From Acanthamoeba lenticulata (Eukaryota; Discosea; Longamoebia; Acanthamoebidae): a stretch of DNA of 64,000 nt. Positions 31,859-42,395 of this stretch are shown here, in pieces. The first letter of the stretch is position 1. Each line of letters starts with the position of its first letter. Both the position numbers and the translations under genes were made by a program. Under the pieces are notes generated by a model that saw nothing but the letters and a program-made list of their open reading frames with translations, had not been told where the DNA came from and searched no databases. Location: NCBI GenBank assembly GCA_002179805.1, contig NAVB01000457.1, positions 21,402-85,401 of the forward strand. The letters are read 5' to 3'.

Positions 31859-34439
31859 ATGGAGCGCCACGGGAGGAAGGACGGGCGGAGGGGGGATATG
31901 CCACCCTCCTCAGGCGCACCTTCAGCTGCCGCTTCCTCCTCCTTTCACCCTTCGCAGGCGAGTGCCACCAAGAGCGGTTCGGGCACCGGGGAAAAGAAAA
32001 CGCAAAAAACGAAGCGAAAGAACGAAAGGAAGCCGCAAGATGCTGCCGAGGAAGAAGGGGGCGAAGGCCCGACCAGGAACGGATCTGGAGCAGATAGAGG
32101 GCACACGTGGGTGGAGGAGCAGCGCTCGCTCTCGGAGATGAAGCAGCGCCTGCAGAGGGAGCTCTTCGATGCCGGAAAGCAGGACGCCGCCCGCGTACTG
32201 CAGGCGAGGCTCAAGCGCAGAAGACGACCTGCCGTGTCGGCGGCTTCCGTTCCGGCAGAGCCGCCACCAACAACCGCAACCTCTCCGAGTCCTTCTTCCT
32301 CTTCTTCCTCTTCTCCGCCTTCCTCCTCGCATTCACGCCCGCCGCTCGTGTGTGACAGCCTGCCGCCACCGCCACAATTCCCCGTCCCGCCCACGACGTC
32401 GGCGCATCCACTTCATCGTCCTCACCTTCATCCTCACCAGTACCGAGGCATCGGGCCGGCGCCAATCCAAGTTGCCTACGCGTCGGCCTCGTCGACTACG
32501 GCGGCCTACGTGGGCCCGCAGCTTCCGCCTGCGTGGTCCGTTGGCGCGCCTCAGACGGCGTCGGCAGCTGCGTTTGGTACCACGCACTTGACGACCACGA
32601 CGACGACGACGACCATGCTCTACGCCTATCCGCCGCCGCAGCAGACCTACACGACGATCGCCGACACCAGGTCAACCTCCTCACGCCCGAGACAAGCCGC
32701 CGCTTTTTTTTTTTCTTGTTGTAAAGCTGACAAAGACGCCGCCGCCATTGTAGGAAGCGCCGGCTCGAGGAGAGGGAAGACGACTACTCGTTGGCGTCGT
32801 ACGGCAGCGAGCGGCCAGCGGCGTGGGAGGCCAGGCTGGGCGGGGCGAGCGTCCATGTGCGCAACTGGAGCATCGCCCAGCAGTACCTGGACGTGTTCCG
32901 AGCCTACATCTGGTGCGCCTCTGATGGTTACTCGAGAGTCCAGGGCGGACGATGATGTTGACGTTGTGTGCCGCATGTTCATGCTGTTCATGTCCAGGGC
33001 CTACGCGCCTCTCAGCCCGGCCGTGCTCGACGAGGACAATGTGCGCTCCGTCCTCTATTATTCGGGCGACGAGTTGGGCAACGCGCTGGCCATGAACGTC
33101 CACATCGCGCTCTCTCTCGGTTCGTTCCCTCGTGTGCTTGCGCAAGCTCTCCTTGGCCCTCGTGAGCACCTCGTGTGTGTTTGTTTGTGCTGTGCATCTG
33201 CCTCGGCCCGCGGATGTTGCGGCTAATTCTGCGTTGCAACTTCGGTTATTTATTCGTCCAATCGGCAGGCGCGCGGGCTTTGGGGGAGCTCGAGCACAGC
33301 AAGGAGCACTTCATGAAGGCCCGCCAGCACCTCGAGTGCCTCTTTGACACCACCGACTATGCCGTGGCCGAGGGCCTCCAGGGCATGCGGTACGCTTTTT
33401 TTTTTTGTTGATATTCTAATTTTTTAATTTACTTTTTAATTATTTTTTAATTGGTCCTAAATTTTTCATCATTTTTTATTTTTGTAGGTATTACGCGAGC
33501 GGGTCGGGGGACATGCAGCAAGCGATCTACTACATGGTGCTCACGCTGGAGCTGTGTCGGCGCCTCGGGGTGTACCGGGGCGACGTGTACGCGCGCACGA
33601 TCACGCTCTACTACTTCCTGCCCACGACCTCCGCGGCCGAGAAGCAGCGCATCGTGCGCGAGTTCTCGCGCAACTACGCGCAGGTCGGGCCCGGGCTCGA
33701 CCCCGGCCTGGCCGACGTGGGCGCAACCGCCCGAGGCCACAACGTGGTGGACGCGCCCACGTTCTCGTCGCTGCTGCTCAAGGAGAGCCGCTACCTCCAG
33801 TACCACGAGATCGAGCGGATGACGCTCCTCTACGCGCGCTTCATGATCCTGCTCGACCAGAAGCGCCTCGCGCACGACTCGCCCATCGGCGACATCTTTG
33901 TACGTCATTGTCGTCGTCGTCTCGTGCGTGACGCTGATACTCGAGGCTCAATCGCGCCACAAACACACACGCGCAGACGCTGGTCAAGCAGATGGAGCGC
34001 GTGGCCGCCGAGGCCGTGCTCGCCGCGCCGTGCCTGTTTTCCAAGAGCGCCCTGCTGGGCTCGCTCGCCCACCAGGCCGAGGTCGCGTGGAGCATCGGCG
34101 ACCGGTGCGTGTCTTGTCTTTGTTGTGGCTCCTCCTCGCCCCGCTCGAGCTGCTCTTCTCACGCGCGCTGCTCGCTGGCGCAGGTCGCACGCGCTGCGGT
34201 GCGCCAAGTACTGGCTCGAGATGGTCGAACAGCTGCCGATGCGGTTTTGTTCGCCGGCGATGGTCCACTTTGTGCGGGCCGTGCTGCAGGTGTGGGAGGG
34301 CGTCGAGGACTGGCCCAGCCTGGCCCGCTCGCTGACGCTCATCCGGCCGCTCGCCGAGATCTACCCGCCGTGGAAGGCCCTCTGCGACGGCTTCCGCGAG
34401 CGCATGCGCCAACGCGAGGCCGAGCTGTGGGCGCGCCAT

Positions 34440-34472
<33 letters not shown>

Positions 34473-35039
34473 CAGCAGCAACGACAGCAGCTGTGGGAGG
34501 AGCATCAGAATCAACAGCGTCAGCACCAGCAGTGGCCGAGCCACGAGCAGACCACAGCGCATAACAACAACAGTAACGACGAGTTGGGCCAGTACCAGCC
34601 ACTGCCCTCCTTCACGACGTCCCTCTCGCCGGCGCACCACCGGCTCACCGCCGGCCAGCCTCATCCCCAGCCCGCCCATCACCAGAGCCGCGAGTCCTCC
34701 TCGCCCGCGAGCTCCACGACGTCCTCGCCGCCCGCCTTTGCCTTCCCCTCCGCCCATTTGTCGTCGCCACCAACGGCGGCGCAGCTGCTCTTTTCTTCGC
34801 ACGGCTCCGGGCCACGGTCATCTTCGTTCTCGTCGTCGCCTCCCGCTGCGGGCCTGACCTCGTCCACGGGGGCGCTGACCAGCGGCGCCTTTGCCGACGC
34901 GCAGCAGCAGCATTTGGCCTGGCCGGAGGAGCGCGCGCTTCCGCGTCGCCTTCTCGACGGCCCAGCGACCAGCGCCAGCCGCATCTCGCCGTCCGCGCAC
35001 GACATGGAGGCCTTTGTGAATCGCCTCTTTGACTCGTGA
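31859..35039 (+). CDS. PolyQ protein with transcription-regulator-like helical domain
   Basis: I do not recognise the family with certainty. The N-terminus is Ser/Lys-rich, with a helix WVEEQRSLSEMKQRLQRELF followed by ARVLQARLKRRRR, a possible basic or nuclear-localisation element. A Pro/Ser/Thr-rich linker leads to an alpha-helical region (HVRNWSIAQQYLDVFRAYIW, LGELEHSKEHFMKARQHLEC, GDMQQAIYYMVLTLELCRRL, YHEIERMTLLYARFMILLDQ). Its pattern of paired helices with an A-x3-C-R-x-L-G motif recalls the middle regulatory domain of fungal-type transcription factors. The C-terminus is polyQ (34438-34490), then Ser/Pro-rich, ending FVNRLFDS. No zinc cluster is present. About eight exons are needed. 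A role in transcription is a guess from composition. Confidence 0.6.
34438..34490 (+). repeat. CAG/CAA polyglutamine tract
   Basis: The tract codes about fifteen nearly uninterrupted glutamines directly after the helix MRQREAELWARH and is followed by further Gln/His-rich sequence. Mixed CAG and CAA codons suggest some selection to keep glutamine rather than pure slippage. Confidence 0.9.
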
Positions 35040-35133
35040 GTCGAACGTGTTGTTGTACAGCTTTACAAAAACCAAAAGCAAAGAAAAGTAAACTCGAGGA
35101 AGTTATGTTGATGTTTGTTGAAGATGACCATCG

Positions 35134-38100
35134 TCAAGGCAGGGGGAAGGGTGGCGGCCGGCCGGGCACGACCTCGTAGGAGCGGCTCTTCCGGTTGTGC
35201 TTCGAGTTGGGCGATACGTAGCGTCGGGGCGGCACCCAGCCGCTGCTGTCGCGCAGCTTCCGGCGCCGTCGCTCTCGGTCGTCGGTCTCATCGTCCTCCT
35301 CGTCCTCCTCTCTTTCTTCACGTTCTCGCTGGTTCTCATCGTCGTCCTCTTCTTCCTCCTCTTCGTCATTCTGATCGCCGTCACCATCGCCATCGATGTG
35401 CTTCAGCGCCTTGTCGTCGCACATGTCACGATGCCGAGGCGGCGGCCCGGCCAGCGACGCGCGCTTGCGGAGGAACCGCCGGGCGGCCGGGAACGTCGCC
35501 GCTGCCTCCGTAGTGCTGCTGCGTCCTTCGTCTCCCTTGCGGCTTGCCGGCACCGCCTCGTCCTCGCCGCTCGGGTGGCCTGTGGGCTCTGCGTGGGCGC
35601 CAGCGCTGGTCTGCCGTTCGGGCGGGGCGATGGCCATCGCAGGAGGTGACGTCGGCGCCGCGTGGCTCGGGGCTGACCGGCGACGGCGGCGCACAAAAAT
35701 GACGCGCTTGTTGGCGCTGAACGACGACGAAGTCGCGTCGCTCGAAGCCGAAGTTGTCGTGGACATGAGGCTTCCGCGACGCTTAATCGATCGAAACAGG
35801 CGAACGTGCCGTCCGCCGACGCCGGGACCTCCGGTGCCCTCATCATCCTTCTCATCGTCGTCATCGTCATCCTGCTCAGAGAGCTCATCCTCGTCTTCAT
35901 CCTTCTCCTCATCGTCGTCATCGTCGCCCTTGCCTTTTCGTAGCTTGCCTTCTTCTTCGCTCGCTTCATCGTCCTCGTTCTCGTCGGCCCGATGAGGCAC
36001 TACGAGGGACTCTGGAATCTCGAGCACGAAGCGCGATACGCCGGGCGTGCCGTCACCTCTGATTGACGTGGACCACAACCACAGCGCCAGGTCAGTCCAC
36101 AACAACAACACCAGCAACAACTGGCAACACTACTACGGCACATACCGCGCGTTATTCACAAAACTGAGAAAGAGCCGTTCGCGGGCCCGCGTCATGGCCA
36201 CGTAGCACAGGCGCCGCTCCTCCTCGAGCGCCTTTGCCGCGTGGCGCTGCTGCCTGTATGAGGTGTCCGGGGGGGCAAGGTTAGCCCCGAGCAGTTGGTG
36301 CAGCGGGCTTCTAGACATTGATGAAACGTACTCGTCTTCGCTGCCGCTTGCGTCGCCGAAAGAGCGGGCGGCCTGCCAGGAGGGCATCACGCTCTCGTTC
36401 ATCTGCACGAGAAACACCACCGGCCACTCCATGCCCTTTGACCTGTGTTGGTGTTGCCGAGGCCTTGGTGAGCACAAGGGCTGCGGCCTCGTTGGGGTCC
36501 ACGTGGTCGTACCGGTGGATGGTGCTCAGCGTGACCGCGTTGCGCTGTCGCCCGCGGGTCGCTTGGCCTCCACTGAGGCGCTGGACAAACTCGGCCAGCA
36601 GGTCCTGCAGCGACATGCTGCTTGCCGCATCATAAAGAGGATCAGAAAATCAGAGCCTGTGGCGGCACTCATTACGAGCTCGTGAGGGGGAGTCGAACCT
36701 GGCGGTGTAGTCCTCGGCTTCGAGCCGCCGCGTGGTTTCAAATCGGTTGGCCTCCTGCTTGAGTCGATACACAAGCTCTGTGCCGCTGACGTTGCGCTTC
36801 TTTGTCCTCTCCCGGCCAGCATCGTGGTGATGCACGTCGTCGGTATCGTCGTCATCGTCGTCTTCGTCCTCGTCTACCTCGTCTTCGTCGTCATGCTTGT
36901 CATCGGTCTCATCGATGCCGTTACGCAGCCACTCGGCCACGGCCTCGATCAAGTCGGCCAAACTCCGTCGCGCCCTTTGCTGCTCGCGCGCTCGACTCTG
37001 CGAAGCGCAGTCGTCGCGCTCTTCGCTCTCATCCTCTTCCCACGAGTCCATCATCAACTCGCTCCGCGTCCGCTCGATCATCTTTACAATCCCGCCCAGG
37101 CATCTCGCGCTGCGGGACAACCTGTCGCGTCGTTCTTTGTCCTCGTCCTCCTCGTCTCCTTCATGACCACTCTTTTCCTCGTCCTTTTCCTCAAAGTCGG
37201 CTATGTACAGCTTCGCCGCGCGGAAGAAGGACGCGCCCTCGACTCGCGCCAGCGCTCGCAGACGGCCCACAACTGCGACATCACAGAACACATACGAGGG
37301 TTGGGTGAGATCTCGAGAGCAAGCCAAACGCGCTCGCCGCCGTACTTGAGGCCGCCGGCGAAGACCGAAGCACGCGAAGGAAGCGCTCGTCGGCATTGGT
37401 ATCTACAAGGAGGGCGAGGTAGTCCACCACCAGCAGGTGTGCCTCCCCGCCCAGGCCGGCCACGGTCGACCCGAAAGCGTCGTCCGCCCGGTCGACGCCG
37501 CCGGTGCCTCCACTGATGACATAGGGCACGTGGCGCTGGGCGAGGGCCTGCTCAAAGGCCTCCAGCGAGAAGCCGCGCGACTTGAAGTTGCGAAAGAGGA
37601 CGCACATGTCGCCGTAATGATATCGCTTGCCAGCCGACGATCGAGTCAGCGCCCGGATGGTGGCGATCACGCGCCGCATCTCGGTCTCCCAGTCATCGCA
37701 CACGGTCAGGCCCACCAAGTTGCCCGGCCCGTTGTCAGTGAACAGCCGCGTGTAGGGCAGCGCGAAGCCCTGGGCCGTGCCACCACGCAGCGACGTGTCA
37801 GCGGACCCAAAAATAAGTGGCATTTCTGGAGGGAGAAGGCTTCGACGCACCAACGCAGCGGCCGAGGCGCTGAGGCTCGGGTTGTTGGCGATCACGCTCT
37901 GGGCTGCCTGCAGGATCTGCATGGGCGATGGCTTTGGTGAGGCGCGGGCATCGAGCACAAGAGGACACGCGCGGGCGAGGCTTTTGTACCGTTTTGGAGG
38001 ATCGGTAGTTCTGCTGAAGCGAGAGGTAGAGAGCATCGTCGCCCCCGAACGTCCGATGAAACTCGCCCCAGTTGTCAATGTTGGTACCCCGGAAGCTGTA

Positions 38101-39625
38101 AATGGTCTGCCGTGTGCCACCAGTTAGCCGACTCACGCGTGCAAGCAGCACATAGGAAGGGGCTGCACGGCGTGCCTGGTGCGGGTCGCCAATCACAGTC
38201 ACAGCCCGGCGGGACTCGGCCAAGAGCCGCACCAGCTCCCATTGCTGCCGCGACGTGTCCTGGAACTCGTCGACTAGCACCACCTTTGCACCCTCACCCG
38301 CATAGTGAATAGTCAGCCAACGATGCGCCGTGTACACGTGTGGGAGAACGCACCTGAAACATCTGCCGATAGCGGGCAAGCAGGTCGGTATCGGTGGCGA
38401 GCAGGTGGATCGCCTTGCGGATCATGTCGTGAAAGTCGAGCAGGCCCTCCTCCTCCTCCTGCAGAAGCTCCTCGTACTTGGTGTAGACGAAGCGGTGCTG
38501 GTCGTCCCATCGCTCGTCGCTATGTAGATGTGGGATATCAGCACTGTGATCACAGTGCACAGGCGCAGGGAGCGGTTTGGCGTACAATGACTGCGATAAG
38601 GGCAGGTTGGCCTTGGCTCGGCCGATGAACTGCAGAAAATAGTTGACCATTGCGTGCGACTGCTGTCGTTGTCGGCCCTCCTCCCGGTTCAGTCGTCGCC
38701 TTTTCGCCTGTCGGCGTGCCCTTGCATCATCATCATCATCACCGTCTGACTCTTCATCTTCCTCAACTTCACCATCATCATCGTCGCCTTCTTCTCCTCT
38801 TGTTTTATCCTGCTGGGCGGACCACAGGCGCAAGCACTCCTCCACGATTTCAGCCTGTCGTCGCTTCTCGATGACCTCCAAGTGTCGTGCTCGTCCACCC
38901 TCGCCATCTCCACTGCGCGATAGCCGCAGCATGCGCCAACAGAACCTGTGTTCATCGTGCATTAGCAGCCCGTCGACTGAGCACGTGCAGCAGAGAAGAG
39001 AGAATGATGTCACCTGTGAAAGTTGGTCACTGTGACGGCATGCGTGAGCGTGGAGAGTGAATCCAGGCGGTGCCGCATCTCGTCGGCCGCCTTACGCGAG
39101 AAGGTGATAGCCAGGATTGCCTCGGGCCGCACGTTTTGCCGTGTCACCAAGTCGACTGCCCGTCCAACAATCAGTAAGCTGTGGCAACCGAATGCTGCGT
39201 GGGTGCTGTGTGGGTGCTTGCGTACGAATGCGATGGCACAGGGTGAGCGTCTTCCCGGTGCCAGGCCCAGCGCAAATCAGCAGAGGTCGGCTGACGGGTG
39301 CCTCTGCAGCCTCTCGCTGGTGTGGGTTGAGCTCGGCGTGGAGGTCCAAGCTGCCACTGCGGGTGGGGCTTGCCGTTGTGGTTGAGGTGCTTCCTGCCAC
39401 GCCCACGGGCGTGAAGGAATCCAGAAGGACGTCGAGCTCGGTCCACTGGGAGGTGTTGGGCTCGGACAAACCGACCTCCTCCGCCTCCTGACGACCGCAG
39501 CCGTGGAGAGTCACGTTCGTACCAAACTGCAGATGGTCTCCACAACCCTCCTGCGTGGAGGTGGGGGGCGGAGAGGGTGGGAATGCTTGTGTTGCCCAGC
39601 ATGGACCCGCCACATCTTCCTCCAT
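35134..39625 (-). CDS. UvrD/PcrA-type SF1A DNA helicase
   Basis: All SF1A motifs are visible: Q/I region LNPHQREAAEAPVSRPLLIC, Walker A AGPGTGKT, Ia AILAITFSRKAADEMRHRL, II VVLVDEFQDTSRQQW, III AVTVIGDPHQ and QTIYSFRGTN, IV LQQNYRSSKTV, V VTLSTIHR then KGMEWPVVFLV, and VI EERRLCYVAMTRARERLFLS. UvrD-like helicases unwind DNA 3'-5' in repair and strip recombinase filaments (Srs2 in yeast, Fbh1). Long Asp/Glu runs interrupt both arms (for example near 38720 and 36830), and an acidic/Arg-rich tail of ~300 residues follows motif VI. No F-box was seen, so it is not Fbh1-like. About twelve exons with normal short introns show it is a resident nuclear gene. The start is the first ATG at 39625. Confidence 0.85.
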
Positions 39626-39956
39626 CAACAATTTGTCTGCCGATTTGTAACGACAGCCTGGTTTTCCGGTTGCCAAATTTTTGTTTTTACAGGAAGTATT
39701 TTAGTACTAAATGTCTTGTGTGGCGAACTGAGTTACGTCGGTCGTCCGCGAGCTTGCCCACGTACGTCGTACGAGGAGCTCACCCAGCATGGACAACTTC
39801 GCCGACAACATGGACATAGGAAAAGAAACAGCAACGACTCTGCCAACACCACGCCCACACAGTGTTGGCTGCTGACATGGCGTGTTGTGGAAGGATCACG
39901 GACACGGTACATCATAGTGATAAAGCTTGTTGTGGTTACATAGAGGGTAATTGTAG
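39626..39956. other. Intergenic stretch without a recognised gene
   Basis: It lies upstream of the UvrD-type helicase and downstream of the DUF4476 gene, both on the minus strand. The only + strand frame starting at 39789 is 28 codons long with no recognisable feature. It is likely the helicase promoter plus the DUF4476 3' untranslated region. Confidence 0.4.
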
Positions 39957-40342
39957 TCAGAGGCCAAGGGCAGAGCGGACTTCGGTCTTGTCCTCAGCGT
40001 AAGGATAGGCCGCAATAACGACGCTTTCAAAGTTGTCTGGGTCCACCACTTTGGGGTAGCACAGCACACCTGTCATTGTCTTGGCCTCGCCAAAGTGTTG
40101 TACCTCGACGAGCTCCTTTACTTGTTCCTGAGTGTGTAAACGATTAATCTCAATTTGATAGAAAAATAATTTCAAAAAGACTTTTCTATTTTTGCGTGTG
40201 GGCATACGCAAGTGAAGCTGTGGCCTTCCGCAGCGGCGGTGATGAGGCGAAGGCGGTCTTTATCACGGGGCATGCGCTCAAGTTGTTCTTTCAGGTTGTC
40301 CAAGTCCTTGGCTCCAATTACGCCCTGCTGTTGGCTTGCCAT
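39957..40342 (-). CDS. Small DUF4476-like protein
   Basis: Two exons give a ~103-residue protein starting MASQQQGVIGAKDLDNLKEQ. The second exon reads EQVKELVEVQHFGEAKTMTG, then VLCYPKVVDPDNFESVVIAA and YAEDKTEVRSALGL. The pattern Q-V-K-x-L-[hydrophobic], then L-x-Y-P-x-V-V-D-P-x-N-F, and a final Asp/Glu-Lys helix is that of DUF4476. This is a small helical module found in many eukaryotes and in bacteria, with no settled function. It makes up the whole protein here. There is no signal peptide or membrane segment. The TGA is at 39957-39959. Confidence 0.72.
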
Positions 40343-40708
40343 CTTGCAAATAGCAGTTTTTTGTTATTTAAAATTCTTAGAGTGACTATTTCCTCAAGCA
40401 TTTTCCTTTGCTGGCGGCAAAACATTGTTTGGTGGCAAGATGAAGAGATCTTTGAGCCTTTGGAAGCGCCCTTATGCCGGGGTTAATCACCTGGTACCTG
40501 TCTCTTCCGGAAGCACACAAACATTTAAAGTCACCTTGAATTTGTGCAATCGCTCTTCCTGCTGTTGCGTCAATTCCTCTAATTGGGCGACTCCTTGTTC
40601 TATTTAGATTGTCGGTCTTGGCAATTGGTACTATCCGCTTTCGCGCGAAAGCGTGGGTCTTTACGCCCTCAATCGATACGTGCAGGTCATTCAGTCCTTC
40701 CATCTTTT
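40343..40708. promoter_or_regulatory. Divergent region between the DUF4476 gene and the next + strand gene
   Basis: Both neighbouring genes start at its edges. A 105-codon minus-strand frame fills much of it (40386-40703) but has no recognisable motif and sits where two promoters should be, so I did not call it. No TATA box was found. Confidence 0.35.
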
Positions 40709-41596
40709 ATGCCGCACTATCCGGTAGTTGGCTGATATGCGCTTGATTTTACAGAGATTTTCACTCACTTGGGATTTCGTTCCCAACATCTGCTGCGACG
40801 CACTTGCTTCCAAGACCGGCATTGCCCTCATCAAGCCTAAGACCTACCAGCAAAAGGGTAAAAAGCTCTTCTCCTCTTTATTTGCTTACGTGAGTTGTGA
40901 TCGACCAACCCTATCTCTCAACGCGCACAGACATGGGCAAAGCCGTGGCAATGGCCACGGAGGCGATGAACCTCACCATCGACGATGTCACCATCCTGCA
41001 CTACGACGTCAACCTTCCTTGCGGCCAGGTCCGATACAGGACTGGTGCGCTCGAGTACGTTCCTTCCTCATACCTCTTTCTCTCCTCCTTTGAGGCACAA
41101 CTCACAGGTGCACCACACTGCCTCTGTGTCGCCGTACGTGTGCAGTTCCCCGAACGTGGCCGTGCAGTCCATCATCAGCACCTTCGACACCGAGGTACCG
41201 TGAAACCAACCACGTTGGAAGCACTCATGTGCGATGCCGAGCTCACTCTCTTGTACGATGCATTCAACCATGTACGACAGAGGCTGAACAGAGTGGCGAT
41301 CGGCGTTAAGCCCGTAACGGAGGACGACGTTTTCGTGCCCACCGTAGTGCAGGCCATCGACAAGACGTGCGCCATTACCTTGCACCCCACCCCATCTCGT
41401 GATGATGGCATGCTTAGGGGAGGCGATCGCGTCAACCAGGTACCTGCAAAACTACAAGGAGATCTGGATCCGGAACGTGTTGAGCGACACCGAGCGGCCA
41501 CTCGTGGACAAGGCGTGCGAGAAGCTCACGGAGGAGCTGCTCCAGTCGGCCACCAGCTCATCGGACAACACCTTCTCGCGTCTCAACACCCTTTGA
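40709..41596 (+). CDS. Unidentified spliced protein-coding gene
   Basis: I do not recognise the product. Plausible splicing gives MPHYP joined to RFSLTWDFVPNICCDALASK, then TGIALIKPKTYQQK, DMGKAVAMATEAMNLTIDD, VTILHYDVNLPCGQVRYRTG, NVAVQSIISTFDTE, LNRVAIGVKPVTEDDVFVPT and VVQAIDKTC. A helical end follows (YLQNYKEIWIRNVLSDTERP, LVDKACEKLTEELLQSAT) with TGA at 41594-41596. Exon joins after 41190 are uncertain. Coding is supported by frame-consistent exons flanked by GT and AG, and by codon bias to G/C at third positions. There is no membrane segment. The protein is about 220-250 residues. The end is followed by an AG-rich tract. Confidence 0.5.
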
Positions 41597-41644
41597 GAGC
41601 TTGTTCCGTGTTAACAACAACAACAAGTAGAGAAACAAGACAAA

Positions 41645-41663
41645 GAGAGAGAGAGAGAGAGAC
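41645..41663. repeat. (GA)n microsatellite in a convergent 3' region
   Basis: A short run of GA dinucleotides follows the stop of the unidentified gene, between it and the MIC10 stop. It is probably in the 3' untranslated region. Confidence 0.7.
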
Positions 41664-41722
41664 AGAAAAGGCAACAGTCATGTTAATGTTGGGTGGGTGG
41701 TTCATTCATCATCATCGTCTTC

Positions 41723-42200
41723 TCAGTGCTTGGCCGAGCCGGCGGGGGTGCCGTCAGGACGAAGCTTGGTGCCGGCGGGCACAACGAGGACGCGGTTCGG
41801 GTCGAAGCGGGAGGCCCTGTTAAAGGACGCCCGGCACTCAGCCAGGCCCAGTCCGAAGCCAGCGCCCGCTCCCGCGCCGATACCAAACAGTCGCATCCAT
41901 CGCTTGCCTGAGTGTGAGAGAGCGGTGAGGACGGTTTGTTCATGGCGCAGAGACCCAAATCGGACAAATTCCACTCGAGTGCACGGATGACACAAAGAAA
42001 CACATGCTAGGGGCGAGCCAAGATAGACACGAGGACACACACGCGCTGAGGCCAAGTGGCTCGGGGGGGCCAGTACCAAAGAGGAAGAGCGAAAGAGATC
42101 CAGCCAGGGCACCATAGCCTGTGGATCGCAAGACCGCGTCACGGCAAAAGTCCCACTTGGCCGACACGGCAAACTCAGAAGGCAGCCTATCTTTATCCAT
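41723..42200 (-). CDS. MIC10: MICOS complex subunit MIC10
   Basis: Two exons give ~102 residues. Exon 1 reads MDKDRLPSEFAVSAKWDFCR, then STGYGALAGSLSLFLFG. Exon 2 reads KRWMRLFGIGAGAGAGFGLG, then LAECRASF. The two hydrophobic segments, each carrying a glycine ladder (GYGALAG and GIGAGAGAGFGLG) and separated by a short positively charged loop, are the hallmark of MIC10. MIC10 is the hairpin protein of the mitochondrial inner membrane that bends membrane at crista junctions. The leading W-D-x-C motif is also conserved (human W-D-x-C/K-C-L). The intron donor follows LFG. A ~30-residue tail ends TPAGSAKH. It is divergent from cystinosin, 196 bp away. Confidence 0.85.
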
Positions 42201-42395
42201 CCACGCGATTTTCTTGTTCGATTAGTTTGGTGCGCTGCGCCTGGAATTAACCGGATTAACGAAATTTCGAGCAATTAATTATGAAGAGAAAATGGAGGCA
42301 TGAGTTCCTCTTTCCTCAACTGTTGAAGTTGCAGTGCCGTTGTAATTTTTCTTTATTTTATTTTTCATCAGCTGAAACGACGAGGCGGGAACACC

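Noticed and set aside
38541..38558. Perfect 18-bp palindrome GCACTGTGATCACAGTGC
   Set aside because: It lies inside a coding exon of the UvrD-type helicase and reads as ordinary codons (VHCDHSAD). A single occurrence without context is most likely chance.
35134..39625. UvrD-type helicase as bacterial contamination or recent transfer
   Set aside because: The gene has about a dozen introns of the same size and signals as its neighbours and matching base composition, so it is a resident nuclear gene.
40386..40703. 105-codon minus-strand frame upstream of the DUF4476 gene
   Set aside because: It has an ATG and a stop but no motif, its composition is not that of neighbouring coding exons, and it occupies a divergent promoter region.
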